From positions 69,153-133,152 of the forward strand of contig JBELMP010000001.1 of the NCBI GenBank assembly GCA_042095695.1: DNA of 64,000 nt, given 5' to 3'. The notes under the pieces were generated by a model, which was not told the origin of the DNA, made no database searches, and saw nothing but the letters and a program-made list of their open reading frames with translations. Made by a program: the position numbers and the translations under genes. Shown here in pieces: positions 52,997 to 62,255 of this stretch (position 1 is its first letter; each line of letters opens with the position of its first letter). This DNA comes from Maricaulis sp042095695 (GTDB lineage: Bacteria; Pseudomonadota; Alphaproteobacteria; Caulobacterales; Maricaulaceae).

Positions 52997-53400
52997 TCCT
53001 CGGGCGTTTCCGTGTCGAGATCGCGCTTGACGCCCGGGCGGGAAAGCACGCTGTCGAGCTGGCTGGCGGCATCGAAACTCGTATCCGCGTGGAATTGCAG
53101 TTCCGGCGTGAATTTCATGTCGATTTCCTTGCCCAATCGCCCACGCAAAAAGCCCGCAGACTTGTTGAGCGCGGCGGCCAGAGCCTTGGCGTCACCGGAG
53201 CCGAGCGGCGCAACATAGACTTTTGCGGAACGAAGATCCGGGCTTGGGCGCACTTCGGTGACGGAGATCATCACGCGGTCAAAGGCCGGGTCGCGCAGGC
53301 CCTCGCGCGCGAGAATATCGACCAGGGCATGGCGAACCAGCTCACCGGCGCGCAATTGGCGCTGGGAGGGGCCTTTGGAATTGTCGAAACGTTTTGCCAT
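52993..53400 (-). CDS. rbfA: 30S ribosome-binding factor RbfA
   Basis: Late-stage 30S assembly factor with a KH-type fold. The 135-residue product includes LRAGELVRHALVDIL, then VTEVRPSPDLRSAKVYV and KFTPELQFHADTSFD, typical of the family. It lies 190 nt downstream of infB behind a terminator, so it may rely on its own promoter or on readthrough. Confidence 0.95.
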   Translation of the reverse strand: MAKRFDNSKGPSQRQLRAGELVRHALVDILAREGLRDPAFDRVMISVTEVRPSPDLRSAKVYVAPLGSGDAKALAAALNKSAGFLRGRLGKEIDMKFTPELQFHADTSFDAASQLDSVLSRPGVKRDLDTETPED

Positions 53401-53540
53401 GTCATCATGCCTTCAAAATGCAAGGCGCGGGGATGTACGCCTCAAACGGCAAAGATGCAAGGGGGCGAGTTCTCCGCCGCCAGTTTATAGGCCTCGCACT
53501 GCGCAGCGAGCGGTGCGGTGAGACCAGGATCGTTAACAGC

Positions 53541-53568
53541 AAAAAGGCGGCACCGAAGCACCGCCTTT
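53541..53568 (-). terminator. UUCG-capped terminator of infB
   Basis: On the minus strand GGCGGTGC and GTGCCGCC form an eight-pair stem capped by a TTCG tetraloop and followed by five T. It lies 23 nt after the infB stop and before rbfA. Confidence 0.85.
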
Positions 53569-53590
53569 GAACGCAAGTCTTGAACTGGCT

Positions 53591-56185
53591 CTAGCTTTCC
53601 AGCTTGCGGGCAATCTCGACCACTTCGAAACACTCGATCTGGTCACCCTTCTGGATGTCGTCGTAATTCTCGAACGCCATGCCGCATTCGGTCCCGGCGC
53701 GTACTTCGGGAACTTCGTCCTTGAAGCGCTTGAGCGTTTTCAGATGGCCCTCATGGATGACCGTGTCATCGCGCAGCAGGCGCACGCCGCAGCCGCGCTT
53801 GACCACGCCTTCGGTGACCCGGCAACCGCCGACCTTGCCGACCTTGGTGATGTTGAAGACTTCCAGGATTTCTGCATAGCCGATGAAGTCCTCGCGCTTC
53901 TCGGGCGCCAGCATGCCTTCCATCGTGCCGCGAACATCATCGATCACATCATAGATGACCGAGTAGTAGCGGATCTCGACGCCTTCAGCCTCCGCCAGAT
54001 CGCGCGCCTGACGGTTCGCACGGACATTGAAGGCGAAGATGGGTGCGCCAGACGATTTGGCGAGCAGGACGTCACTCTCATTGACGCCGCCAGGTGCATT
54101 GTGAATGACCCGGGCCCGTACCTCGTCATTGCCGATTTTCTCGAGCGATTGCTTGATCGCCTCGGCTGAACCCTGAACATCGGCCTTCACCAGGAGCGGC
54201 ATTTCCTGAACCTGGTCCTGCTTGAGGCGCGCCATCATCTGCTCAAGAGAGGCCCCGGCACCGCCGGAGACAACGCCGGAGGCATCGCGCACCTTGCGCT
54301 GGCGATACTCCGCGATCTCGCGGGCACGGGCCTCGTTTTCAACCACGGCAAAGACCTCGCCCGGTTCCGGCGCCCCGTCCAGGCCGAGAATCTCGACCGG
54401 AACGGACGGGCCGGCATCGGACAATTGCTGCCCGCGCTCATTGGTCAGTGCGCGCACGCGGCCCCATTGCGAGCCGGCGACAACGATTTCACCCCGTTTG
54501 AGTGTGCCCCGGCGGACCAGGACGGTCGCAACCGGGCCGCGACCCTTATCGACCTGGCTCTCAATCACGACGCCTTCCGCTTCGCGTTCGGCATTGGCCT
54601 TGAGATCAAGGAGTTCTGCCTGGAGCGTGATGGCTTCGGTGAGCTCTTCCAGGCCGGTGCGCTTGAGCGCGGAAACCTGGACCGCCTGGACATCACCGGA
54701 CATGGCTTCAACAATGACTTCGTGCTGCAGCAGGTCGGTGAGGACGCGATTGGGATCGGAATCCGGCTTGTCGCACTTGTTGACCGCGACAATCATCGGG
54801 GTTCCGGCCGCCTTGGCGTGATTGATCGCCTCGATGGTCTGCGGCATGACCGAGTCATCGGCAGCCACGACGAGAATGACGATGTCGGTCGCCTGGGCAC
54901 CGCGCGACCGCATGGCCGAGAAGGCCGCGTGGCCCGGCGTATCGAGGAAGGTGATCTTCTCGCCAGAGCCGAGCTGGACCTGATAGGCACCGATATGCTG
55001 GGTGATACCACCGGCTTCGCCGGATACCACATCGGTTGCGCGCAATGCATCGAGCAGGGACGTCTTGCCGTGGTCGACATGGCCCATGACCGCAACCACC
55101 GGAGCGCGAGAGGTCTTGGTCTCTTCCGAATCGTCCTCGGCGATAAAGCCGTCCTCGACATCCGCCTCGGAGACGCGTTTCACAATATGGCCGAATTCCT
55201 CGACGACCAGCTCGGCCGTATCGGCATCGAGCATGTCATTCTGGCGGACCATCTGACCCTGCTTCATCAGCAGCTTGATCACATCAACGGCACGTTCTGC
55301 CATGCGGTTTGCGAGATCTGAGACACTGATGGCCTCGGGTACAATGACGTCACGCGCGATCTTGTCACGACCTGTGCCCGTGTCCATGCGACGCTGCTTT
55401 TCGCGTTCGCGGGCACGCCGGACCGAGGCGAGCGAGCGCTGACGCTCTTCATCGCCTTCCAGGATGTTCTGGATGGTGAGCTTGCCGCGCCGGCGGGTAT
55501 CGCCCTTGGCCTTGGCAGGCTGTTTTGTTGCGCCAGCCGGACCGCTATCGCCACCGCCTTTGCGCTTGACGCGGCCGCCCATTGCCTCCAGTGCGGATGC
55601 CGGAGCAGCAGCCGGCGGTTCCGGCGCCTTGTCGCGGCGCGGTGCCGGCTTGTCTTCTGTGCGTGGTGCGGATTTGCGGCGCGCCTCTTCGTCGCGGCGG
55701 CGGGTATCCTCGGCCGCGCGCGCAGCCGCTTCAGCCTCAGCCTGGGCACGCGCCTCTTCTTCACGACGCTTGGCCTCTTCGACTTCACGGGCCTCGCGCT
55801 CGCGCTGTTCTTCCAGGAGCTGACGCTCCTCCTGCGCACGGCGGGTTCGAGCGGCCTCGTCCTGCTTCTGCTTGGCTTCACGATCTGCCGCTTCAGCCCG
55901 CGCCCGCTGGATGGCACGTTGACGGGCGACCAGCTCCTCTTCGGAGAGGCCGAGCTGGCGCGCTTTCGCCGCGAGGCTGGATTCGCCTTTTTGTGCTCCT
56001 CCCTTGCCCTTGCCGGCGGGCGCGCTCGCGTCCTTGCCCGGCGTCGCAACGCGCTTGCGCTTCGTCTCAACCACGACCGCCTTGGAGCGTCCGCGTGCAA
56101 AGCTTTGCTGGACCGTCCCGGAACCCGAACGTTTCAGGGACAGCGGCCGGCGGCCGGAAGTATTGTTATCGTCTGCGTCGCTCAT
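53591..56185 (-). CDS. infB: translation initiation factor IF-2
   Basis: GTPase that brings initiator tRNA to the 30S subunit. The 864-residue product has a long Lys/Arg/Glu/Ala-rich N-terminus (to about 250) and the IF2_N segment. The G domain has GHVDHGKTSLLDALR (G1), DTPGHAAF (G3) and NKCD (G4), followed by domains II-IV. Start ATG 56185 (MSDADDN) with GGAAGG upstream; a start at 56251 would add 22 unlikely residues. Closed by a UUCG-capped terminator. Confidence 0.97.
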   Translation of the reverse strand: MSDADDNNTSGRRPLSLKRSGSGTVQQSFARGRSKAVVVETKRKRVATPGKDASAPAGKGKGGAQKGESSLAAKARQLGLSEEELVARQRAIQRARAEAADREAKQKQDEAARTRRAQEERQLLEEQREREAREVEEAKRREEEARAQAEAEAAARAAEDTRRRDEEARRKSAPRTEDKPAPRRDKAPEPPAAAPASALEAMGGRVKRKGGGDSGPAGATKQPAKAKGDTRRRGKLTIQNILEGDEERQRSLASVRRAREREKQRRMDTGTGRDKIARDVIVPEAISVSDLANRMAERAVDVIKLLMKQGQMVRQNDMLDADTAELVVEEFGHIVKRVSEADVEDGFIAEDDSEETKTSRAPVVAVMGHVDHGKTSLLDALRATDVVSGEAGGITQHIGAYQVQLGSGEKITFLDTPGHAAFSAMRSRGAQATDIVILVVAADDSVMPQTIEAINHAKAAGTPMIVAVNKCDKPDSDPNRVLTDLLQHEVIVEAMSGDVQAVQVSALKRTGLEELTEAITLQAELLDLKANAEREAEGVVIESQVDKGRGPVATVLVRRGTLKRGEIVVAGSQWGRVRALTNERGQQLSDAGPSVPVEILGLDGAPEPGEVFAVVENEARAREIAEYRQRKVRDASGVVSGGAGASLEQMMARLKQDQVQEMPLLVKADVQGSAEAIKQSLEKIGNDEVRARVIHNAPGGVNESDVLLAKSSGAPIFAFNVRANRQARDLAEAEGVEIRYYSVIYDVIDDVRGTMEGMLAPEKREDFIGYAEILEVFNITKVGKVGGCRVTEGVVKRGCGVRLLRDDTVIHEGHLKTLKRFKDEVPEVRAGTECGMAFENYDDIQKGDQIECFEVVEIARKLES

Positions 56186-56341
56186 ACGAGCCTTCCAACT
56201 CGGCTTTCGTTCCGCGTTTCCTTCCGGTAGCCGATCGCCGGAAAGCCGCACTCTTCAAACCTAACCCGGTCGCTCCCGGCTTGAAGGCTCGCTAAACTAG
56301 CCAGCCCGGCCCGGGATTCAACCGCCAGGATCGCAACACCT

Positions 56342-56938
56342 TCATGCGGTGCTAAAATCCTCGATAATGCGGAAGCCCGAAAGCTTCCTGATCGTCTCGT
56401 CAAAGGCCCGCGCCTGCGATCCCGACTTCAGGATAGCATGCACCACGGCCCCGCGCCCGGTTGCGCCGCCCAGCGTCTCGGCATCGAAACAGCCAAGCAC
56501 CGGAATTTCGCCCCAGGCGGACCGGCTGAGCCGGTCCAGTTTTTCTCGCCCGTCGGCCGCGCCGTCGGAGGCCTCGATCCGCCAGACCGGTCGAGCCGCT
56601 TTCAGCGACAACCGGCAGGCATCGAAGCCGAGATCCAGATCCCCTGCCCGTCGTGCCAGGCCCAGAAGGCTCAGCGCTCGGGCCTGTAACAGGTCCTGGA
56701 TCGTGTCGGCGAGGTCGTCCGGTGCATGCACCGCGCGCCCTACCGAGCGATTATACAAGCCCTTGCGAGCGGCCTGTTCGACCGCATCCCGCGAAGCCGA
56801 GATCCACATCCCCCGTCCCGGCAGCTTGGCTGCAAGATCGGGGAGGAGAGCATCATCCGGAGCGATGACCAGCCGAATGAGGCGGCTTTCCGGGAGAATC
56901 TCGCCTGTTAGCAGGCATTTCTTCTCCCGTGTCTTCAC
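56342..56938 (-). CDS. YlxR (DUF448) plus L7Ae-like RNA-binding protein
   Basis: A 198-residue two-domain protein. Residues 1-85 are the YlxR/DUF448 domain (CLLTGEILPESRLIRLV, LPGRGMWISASRDAVEQA). Residues about 90-190 resemble the L7Ae/L30e fold (ALSLLGLARRAGDLDLGFDA). This fusion between nusA and infB is usual in alphaproteobacteria. Start is GTG 56938. Likely acts on rRNA or ribosome maturation. Confidence 0.88.
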   Translation of the reverse strand: MKTREKKCLLTGEILPESRLIRLVIAPDDALLPDLAAKLPGRGMWISASRDAVEQAARKGLYNRSVGRAVHAPDDLADTIQDLLQARALSLLGLARRAGDLDLGFDACRLSLKAARPVWRIEASDGAADGREKLDRLSRSAWGEIPVLGCFDAETLGGATGRGAVVHAILKSGSQARAFDETIRKLSGFRIIEDFSTA

Positions 56939-56973
56939 GGCCCGGGTGTCAGCGCGTTCCGGCGCCTCCGGCT

Positions 56974-58695
56974 TCAGGCCTTGTCCTCCTCTGTGGCCGG
57001 CTCGTCATTGAAGTCCAGGCCCAGGGCCTCAGCTTCAGCTTCGAGCTGTTCCAGATCCATATTCTCGATGTCGAACACATCATCGGCACTGATTTCAGCG
57101 TCAGCCTCGACTTCCTCTTCGACTTCGGGCTGAGGCAGATCCTCTTCCGAAATCCAGCCGGCGGACACGCGTGCCCGCATGATCATCATCTCGGCATCAT
57201 CAGCAGCCAGGTTGAAATTTTCCAGAATGCCGGGTTCGCGCACGCGCTCGCCATCCTTGGTTTCAAACCAGCCGCGCAGATCATCGGTCACCAGACCGGC
57301 GAAATCATCCACGGTCTTGACGTCATTCTCACCCAGCTTGACCGCCATGGCGAGTTCGATGCCCGGAATTTCCAGCACGGCATCCTCGACACCGAGCTCC
57401 TTGCGCTTGGCGTCCTGCTCAGCGGCGAGACGCTCGAGATAATCACGCGCCCGGGCCTGGATTTCCTCAGCGGTGTCTTCGTCAAAGCCTTCGATGACCG
57501 CGATCTCGCCAAGGTCGACAAAGGCGATCTCCTCGACATCGGTGAAGCCTTCCGTCGCCAAGAGCTGGGCAATCACTTCGTCAACATCAAGAGCGGCAAT
57601 GAAGAGCTGGGTCCGTTCAGCGAATTCCTTCTGGCGCCGTTCGGATTCTTCTTCCTCGGTGAGGATATCGATGGACCAACCGGTCAGCTGCGAGGCGAGA
57701 CGTACATTCTGGCCGCGGCGACCAATGGCCAGGGAGAGCTGCTCGTCAGGAACGACCACTTCGATCCGCTGATCTTCCTCGTCGAGAACCACTTTGGCGA
57801 CTTCCGCCGGCTGCAGCGCATTGACGATGAATGTGGCCGGCTCGTCCGACCACGGGATGATGTCAATCTTCTCGCCGGCAAGTTCGGACACGACGGCCTG
57901 AACGCGTGAGCCGCGCATACCGACGCAGGCGCCAACCGGGTCGATTGAGCCATCATTGGAAATCACGGCGATTTTCGCGCGGCTGCCCGGATCGCGGGCA
58001 ACAGACGGGATCTCGATAATGCCTTCGTAGACTTCCGGTACTTCCTGGGCGAAGAGGGCTGCCATGAAGTCCGGATGGGACCGGGACAGGAAAATCTGCG
58101 GTCCACGCACTTCCTCGCGCACATCATAGATATAGGCGCGGACCCGCTCATTATTCTGCAGGTTTTCGCGCGGAATACCGTCGGCGCGGCGAATAATGCC
58201 CTCGGCCCGGCCGAGATCGACAATGACATTGCCGTACTCGACGCGTTTGACGATCCCGTTGACGATTTCGCCGACGCGGTCCTTGTACTCGTCGAACTGA
58301 CGCTGGCGTTCCGCTTCGCGGACTTTCTGCGTGATCACCTGTTTGGCGGTCTGCGAAGCGACACGGCCAAACTCGATCGGCGGCAATTCATCCGAGAAGA
58401 CGGTTCCGATCTCGGCATCCGCCTGGATTTTCTGCGCGTCAGCCAGGGTCAGTTCCTGGTTTTCATTCTCGACCTCTTCAACAACGGTCATGTTCCGTGT
58501 GAGGGACAATTCACCGGTCTTCTGGTCAATCTTGGCGCGGATATCATTCTCGGCACCATAGCGCGAGCGAGCGGCCTTCTGGATCGCTTCCTCAATCGCC
58601 TCGATGACGATCGTTTCATCGATATTCTTCTCCGATGCGAGGGCGCGTGCGATATGGAGAAGCTCCAGACGGTTATGGCTGACACCAATGCTCAT
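56974..58695 (-). CDS. nusA: transcription termination/antitermination factor NusA
   Basis: RNA polymerase-binding elongation factor. The 573-residue product has an N-terminal RNAP-binding domain, S1 (VKRVEYGNVIVDLG), two KH domains (DPVGACVGMRGSRVQAV, then LAIGRRGQNVRLASQLTG), two helix-hairpin-helix-like repeats and a strongly acidic C-terminus. Start ATG 58695 (MSIGVSHNRLEL) with GGAGAG upstream; the extension to 58755 overlaps rimP and is unlikely. Confidence 0.97.
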   Translation of the reverse strand: MSIGVSHNRLELLHIARALASEKNIDETIVIEAIEEAIQKAARSRYGAENDIRAKIDQKTGELSLTRNMTVVEEVENENQELTLADAQKIQADAEIGTVFSDELPPIEFGRVASQTAKQVITQKVREAERQRQFDEYKDRVGEIVNGIVKRVEYGNVIVDLGRAEGIIRRADGIPRENLQNNERVRAYIYDVREEVRGPQIFLSRSHPDFMAALFAQEVPEVYEGIIEIPSVARDPGSRAKIAVISNDGSIDPVGACVGMRGSRVQAVVSELAGEKIDIIPWSDEPATFIVNALQPAEVAKVVLDEEDQRIEVVVPDEQLSLAIGRRGQNVRLASQLTGWSIDILTEEEESERRQKEFAERTQLFIAALDVDEVIAQLLATEGFTDVEEIAFVDLGEIAVIEGFDEDTAEEIQARARDYLERLAAEQDAKRKELGVEDAVLEIPGIELAMAVKLGENDVKTVDDFAGLVTDDLRGWFETKDGERVREPGILENFNLAADDAEMMIMRARVSAGWISEEDLPQPEVEEEVEADAEISADDVFDIENMDLEQLEAEAEALGLDFNDEPATEEDKA

Positions 58696-58726
58696 CGGAT
58701 GCTCTCCGCGATGATCGGCTGCGACA

Positions 58727-59275
58727 TTATTCGTCTCCTTCAGTCGGCGCGCCATTGGCCGTGCGCGCTTTTAAGTCCGCCTCGATTAAGGCGTCCGTCA
58801 AAACCAGTTTTGCCTCGGCGATCCAGTCAAACGGGATCAGCGTGGTATGTTCCTCATTGTCCATGTCGAGCAGGACATCCTCATCCTCGACACCGGCGAG
58901 CAGGCCGCGAAACCGCTTGCGGCCTTCAGCCAGACGGTCGAGCTCGATCTTCACCTCATAGCCTTCCCACCGCGCGAAATGGCGCAAATCGGTCAGCGGG
59001 CGATCAATCCCCGGCGATGAGACTTCCAGATCATATTCACCGGCGATCGGATCCTCGACTTCGAAGATTTCCGACAGCGCACGGGACAGGCCGGCGCAAT
59101 CATCGACATCAACGCCGCTGCCATCGAGCCGGTCGGTCATGATCTGTAGGCGCGGCCGTTTGCCGGACATCACGCGCACGCGCACCACTTCCAGTCCGAG
59201 CTCCTCAGCGAGGGGTTCGGCCAGGGCAAGAATGCGGGCGTCTTGTGGTGTCTTTGTCTTCAAACCGGGTCCCAA
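58727..59275 (-). CDS. rimP: ribosome maturation factor RimP
   Basis: 30S maturation factor. The 182-residue frame has EEVVRVRV-like beta strands, DCAGLSRALSEIFEVEDPI and YDLEVSSPGIDRPL, typical of RimP, and sits upstream of nusA as usual. The start is uncertain: TTG 59275 or the in-frame TTG at 59263, with no good ribosome site for either. A trmB terminator just upstream implies a separate promoter in the short gap. Confidence 0.93.
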   Translation of the reverse strand: MGPGLKTKTPQDARILALAEPLAEELGLEVVRVRVMSGKRPRLQIMTDRLDGSGVDVDDCAGLSRALSEIFEVEDPIAGEYDLEVSSPGIDRPLTDLRHFARWEGYEVKIELDRLAEGRKRFRGLLAGVEDEDVLLDMDNEEHTTLIPFDWIAEAKLVLTDALIEADLKARTANGAPTEGDE

Positions 59276-59280
59276 GAAAC

Positions 59281-59310
59281 AAAAAGAGCGGCCGCTGACC
59301 GCGACCGCTC
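59281..59310 (-). terminator. intrinsic terminator of trmB
   Basis: On the minus strand GAGCGG pairs with CCGCTC and the stem extends by three further pairs around a seven-base loop, followed by five T. It lies 76 nt after the trmB stop and directly before rimP. Confidence 0.85.
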
Positions 59311-59386
59311 GATAGCATCATCCGATGCGATCGAACATGTAATGCGGGCTATATACGCCCGTCGCGAGGCGATTGCAAGCATGGCC

Positions 59387-60085
59387 TCACAGGCGGATCC
59401 AATCCATGAAGACCGGGCGACAATCGCCGAGATTCTTGCTCTCATAACGCGTCCGGATGTGGTCTGGAGGCGGATTGCGCCAGTCGGCGGCAGTGTTCGC
59501 CTGCCAGGCAAAGCGCTGATCGCGCGCGAACTCCACCATGCAGTGATCGGTATAGGATTTGACATCCGTGGCGATGCGCAGGCGACCGCCGGGCTTCAAC
59601 AGCCGGGCGAAATGATCGCGGGTCTCCTCCTGGACAAAACGGCGCTTGGCATGGCGCTTCTTGTGCCAGGGATCTGGAAAGAGGAGGAAAATCTGGTCGA
59701 GCGACGAGGGTACAAATCGCGGCAGGATTTCGCGCGCATCACCGCGCCAGATCCGGATATTCTCGAGCCCTTCAGCCTCGAGCGCGGTCAGGGCCTTGGC
59801 GACGCCATTCAGGAAAGGCTCGATGCCGACATAACCGGTCTGCGGGTTCGTCCCGGCCTGGGCGACAAGATGCTCGCCGGCTCCAAACCCGATCTCCAGC
59901 ACATGCCGACTGGCTTCGGGAATCGCGGCCGCCGGCAGGACCGGACCCGTTTGCGCAAGCGTGATGCGCGGCAAAAGCTCATCAACAAGCGATTGCTGCC
60001 GAGCGGAAAGCGGTTTGCCCTGGGCCCGCCCGAACAGGCGAAAATTCGGTCGGCTCTCGTCCGGGAGGTGGGGATTCTCAGTCAT
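59387..60085 (-). CDS. trmB: tRNA (guanine-N7)-methyltransferase TrmB
   Basis: SAM-dependent m7G46 methylation of tRNA. The 232-residue product has LEIGFGAGEHLV near residue 66, IGIEPF-like motif II, LLFPDPWHKKRHAKRRFV near 150 and a C-terminal TRYESK motif, all characteristic. In many alphaproteobacteria metK sits between the HTH gene and trmB; here only 58 nt separate them. Confidence 0.95.
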   Translation of the reverse strand: MTENPHLPDESRPNFRLFGRAQGKPLSARQQSLVDELLPRITLAQTGPVLPAAAIPEASRHVLEIGFGAGEHLVAQAGTNPQTGYVGIEPFLNGVAKALTALEAEGLENIRIWRGDAREILPRFVPSSLDQIFLLFPDPWHKKRHAKRRFVQEETRDHFARLLKPGGRLRIATDVKSYTDHCMVEFARDQRFAWQANTAADWRNPPPDHIRTRYESKNLGDCRPVFMDWIRL

Positions 60086-60143
60086 GGGGCAGGCCTTTAG
60101 CGGGAAGCTGAGCCAAAATCACCCTGCCAGGCGCAGATAATGC

Positions 60144-60581
60144 CTATTGCGCCATTTCCTCTTCGCTGGCCAGCGTACGGACAAGCTCCAGCACGCGACG
60201 TCGCACTTTCGGGTCGCGAATGCGCGAAAAGGATTCAGCCAGAGAAACGCCGTCCGAACTCTGGATAAAATCATAGACGATCGGTGTCTGGTCGTTTTCT
60301 GCGAGCCCGGCTGAGCTGGCCATGTCATGAAGGCCTTCGAAAAAGAACTGGACGGGCACTTCCAGAACGCGTGACAGCCGGTAAAGGCGGCTGGCGCCGA
60401 CACGGTTGGCGCCGCGCTCATATTTCTGCACTTGCTGAAAGGTGACCCCCAGCTCATCGCCAAGTTTTTCCTGACTCATTTTGAGGATCTGTCGCCGGAG
60501 GCGAATCCGGGACCCCACATGGATATCGACCGGATTTGGCCCACGGGTGGATCGGGATTCAGTCTTGGCGGTTTCGGGCAT
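60144..60581 (-). CDS. XRE-family HTH regulator
   Basis: A 145-residue regulator. It has a Cro/CI-type helix-turn-helix (about 20-75: VGSRIRLRRQILKMSQEKLG, then VTFQQVQKYERGANRVGASRLYRL) and a helical C-terminus. This gene next to lnt is conserved across alphaproteobacteria. Start ATG 60581 gives AGAGG at eight bases; ATG 60587 and TTG 60614 are alternatives. A perfect 17-nt inverted repeat upstream suggests autoregulation. Confidence 0.88.
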   Translation of the reverse strand: MPETAKTESRSTRGPNPVDIHVGSRIRLRRQILKMSQEKLGDELGVTFQQVQKYERGANRVGASRLYRLSRVLEVPVQFFFEGLHDMASSAGLAENDQTPIVYDFIQSSDGVSLAESFSRIRDPKVRRRVLELVRTLASEEEMAQ

Positions 60582-60607
60582 CTGCATCACCTCTTTGGCA
60601 GCGTCGT

Positions 60608-60624
60608 AACACAACCCTTGTGTT
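60608..60624. promoter_or_regulatory. 17-nt inverted repeat, likely XRE operator
   Basis: AACACAA-CCC-TTGTGTT is a perfect 7-3-7 inverted repeat. It lies 27 bases upstream of the XRE start and just downstream of a minus-strand TATACT (60632-60627) that could be its -10 box. Placement over the probable transcription start fits autorepression. Confidence 0.55.
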
Positions 60625-60644
60625 GCAGTATAATCACTTTCAGG

Positions 60645-62255
60645 TCAGGGCTGCGAGCTTTTTCGTTTTTTCAAAAAACGGAAACGTTGTGCTGCAAGCA
60701 GGCCGATAATGCCTAAGACTATGATAAGAAAAGGAATGTCGCCCATTTGACTATACAAAGGTGCGCTGATCGCGGCTGGCAGGGCGACATCATAAGCCCC
60801 CTCCTCGTCCGGTGCGATCAGGACGGGCATGCGGCCCAACGGGTCGATCACACCGGAATAGCCTCGTGATGCCACGCGAAGCATGGGCAGGCCTGTCTCG
60901 ATCGCCCGATAACGAGACTGATTGAGATGCTGCCAGGGACCGCTGGTGTCGCCGAACCAGGCATCATTGGAAAGGTTATAGAGCCAGCCCGGGCGTTCAG
61001 GCGCAGACCGGACGAAACCGGGAAAAATGGCCTCATAACAGATCAGCGGCATGACCGGCGGTGCGCCGGGAATATTGGAGACAGCTGCCGAGGGCCCCGG
61101 GGTGAATTGCAGGCGCGCAAAGTCCTCGAACCCGACCGCCGACACCAGCCAGGCCAGGGGCACGGTTTCGCCGAAGGGGACAAGGCGCACCTTGTCATAG
61201 AGCGCGTCGACCCGTGGGGCACCGCTCTCGGCAAAGCGCATCACCGCCATGGAGTTGTGATAGGAGATGCGATCTTCGCCCGCCGCCGCCCGATTGATAC
61301 CGGCGAGCAGGACTTGGCCATGGCGCAAAGTGTCCCCGATCATCCGCAAGGTCTCGCCATCCTCGAGCATGAAAGTCGGCAAGGCGCCTTCCGGCCAGAG
61401 AATATGGGTTGTCTCGGACAGGCCGGGCTGGCGGGTCAGGGCGAGATAGCGTTCGCGGGCGATTTCCGGCCCACCCGGTCCCCATTTTTCGGCTTGGGTC
61501 AGTGCCGAGTGGACCAGGCGGAAGCGCATATCGGGCTGATCGGGCGTGGTAATCGAGCCGGTCCGGAGCATGCCCATGAAAAACAGGAAGAAGAGCAGGC
61601 CCAGCCCGGCCATAAGCGGCATCAGGCGTCGGCTCATCAAATGTCGCGAGACGGCGGCAGCGGGGGCTGCCAGGACGAATAGGGTCAGGAAAGTCAGCCC
61701 GTAAATCCCGAACCAGGCAGCGGTCTGGCTCATCGCGCCGCCGGCTGGCCAGGTATAGCCGGGCAAATTCCAGGGCAGGCCGCTGAACACATGGCCTCTC
61801 AGCCACTCCATCAGCGCCAGGGCTGCCGCGAAAACCAGGATGCGCCACTCGGTGTGCTGCGCAAGCCAGACATAGAGCGCGCCCGCCAGACCCCAGAAGA
61901 CCGCGAGCAGGGCCGCGAAGGCGGGCAGGGCCAGCGGAATCAGGGGCAGGAATTCCGGACCCCGATTGGCAAAGGCGAATCCGACCCAGAATGTACCCGC
62001 GAGAAAATAGCCCATGGCGAAAACAAATCCGCGCCAGAAGGCGGCGCGGCGAAAACGCTTGAGTTTACGGGCCCCGTCCAGCGACCAGACCAGGACGGCA
62101 AGACCGGGGATGAGCGCCGGCCAGACATGCAGCGGCGCCATCGCCAAAGCACTTACGCATCCGGCGATGAACAGGATCAGCCAGGCCGGCCAGCCCGCAA
62201 GAGACTGGGTCCGCACGCGCCAGGTCCAGGGATGAAAGCGGCGGTCGAGTGTCAC
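60645..62255 (-). CDS. lnt: apolipoprotein N-acyltransferase
   Basis: Inner-membrane enzyme adding the third acyl chain to lipoproteins. The 536-residue product has about six N-terminal transmembrane helices and a C-terminal helix around a periplasmic nitrilase-like domain. Its triad is Glu289 (WPEGALP), Lys355 (YDKVRLVPFGE) and Cys406 (ICYEAIFP). Start GTG 62255 overlaps the corC stop (GTGA). Confidence 0.96.
   Translation of the reverse strand: MTLDRRFHPWTWRVRTQSLAGWPAWLILFIAGCVSALAMAPLHVWPALIPGLAVLVWSLDGARKLKRFRRAAFWRGFVFAMGYFLAGTFWVGFAFANRGPEFLPLIPLALPAFAALLAVFWGLAGALYVWLAQHTEWRILVFAAALALMEWLRGHVFSGLPWNLPGYTWPAGGAMSQTAAWFGIYGLTFLTLFVLAAPAAAVSRHLMSRRLMPLMAGLGLLFFLFFMGMLRTGSITTPDQPDMRFRLVHSALTQAEKWGPGGPEIARERYLALTRQPGLSETTHILWPEGALPTFMLEDGETLRMIGDTLRHGQVLLAGINRAAAGEDRISYHNSMAVMRFAESGAPRVDALYDKVRLVPFGETVPLAWLVSAVGFEDFARLQFTPGPSAAVSNIPGAPPVMPLICYEAIFPGFVRSAPERPGWLYNLSNDAWFGDTSGPWQHLNQSRYRAIETGLPMLRVASRGYSGVIDPLGRMPVLIAPDEEGAYDVALPAAISAPLYSQMGDIPFLIIVLGIIGLLAAQRFRFLKKRKSSQP

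Noticed and set aside
55279..56251. Other-frame proteins over the infB N-terminus
   Set aside because: The Lys/Arg/Glu-rich IF-2 linker gives long open frames in several frames; none has a ribosome site or recognisable domain.
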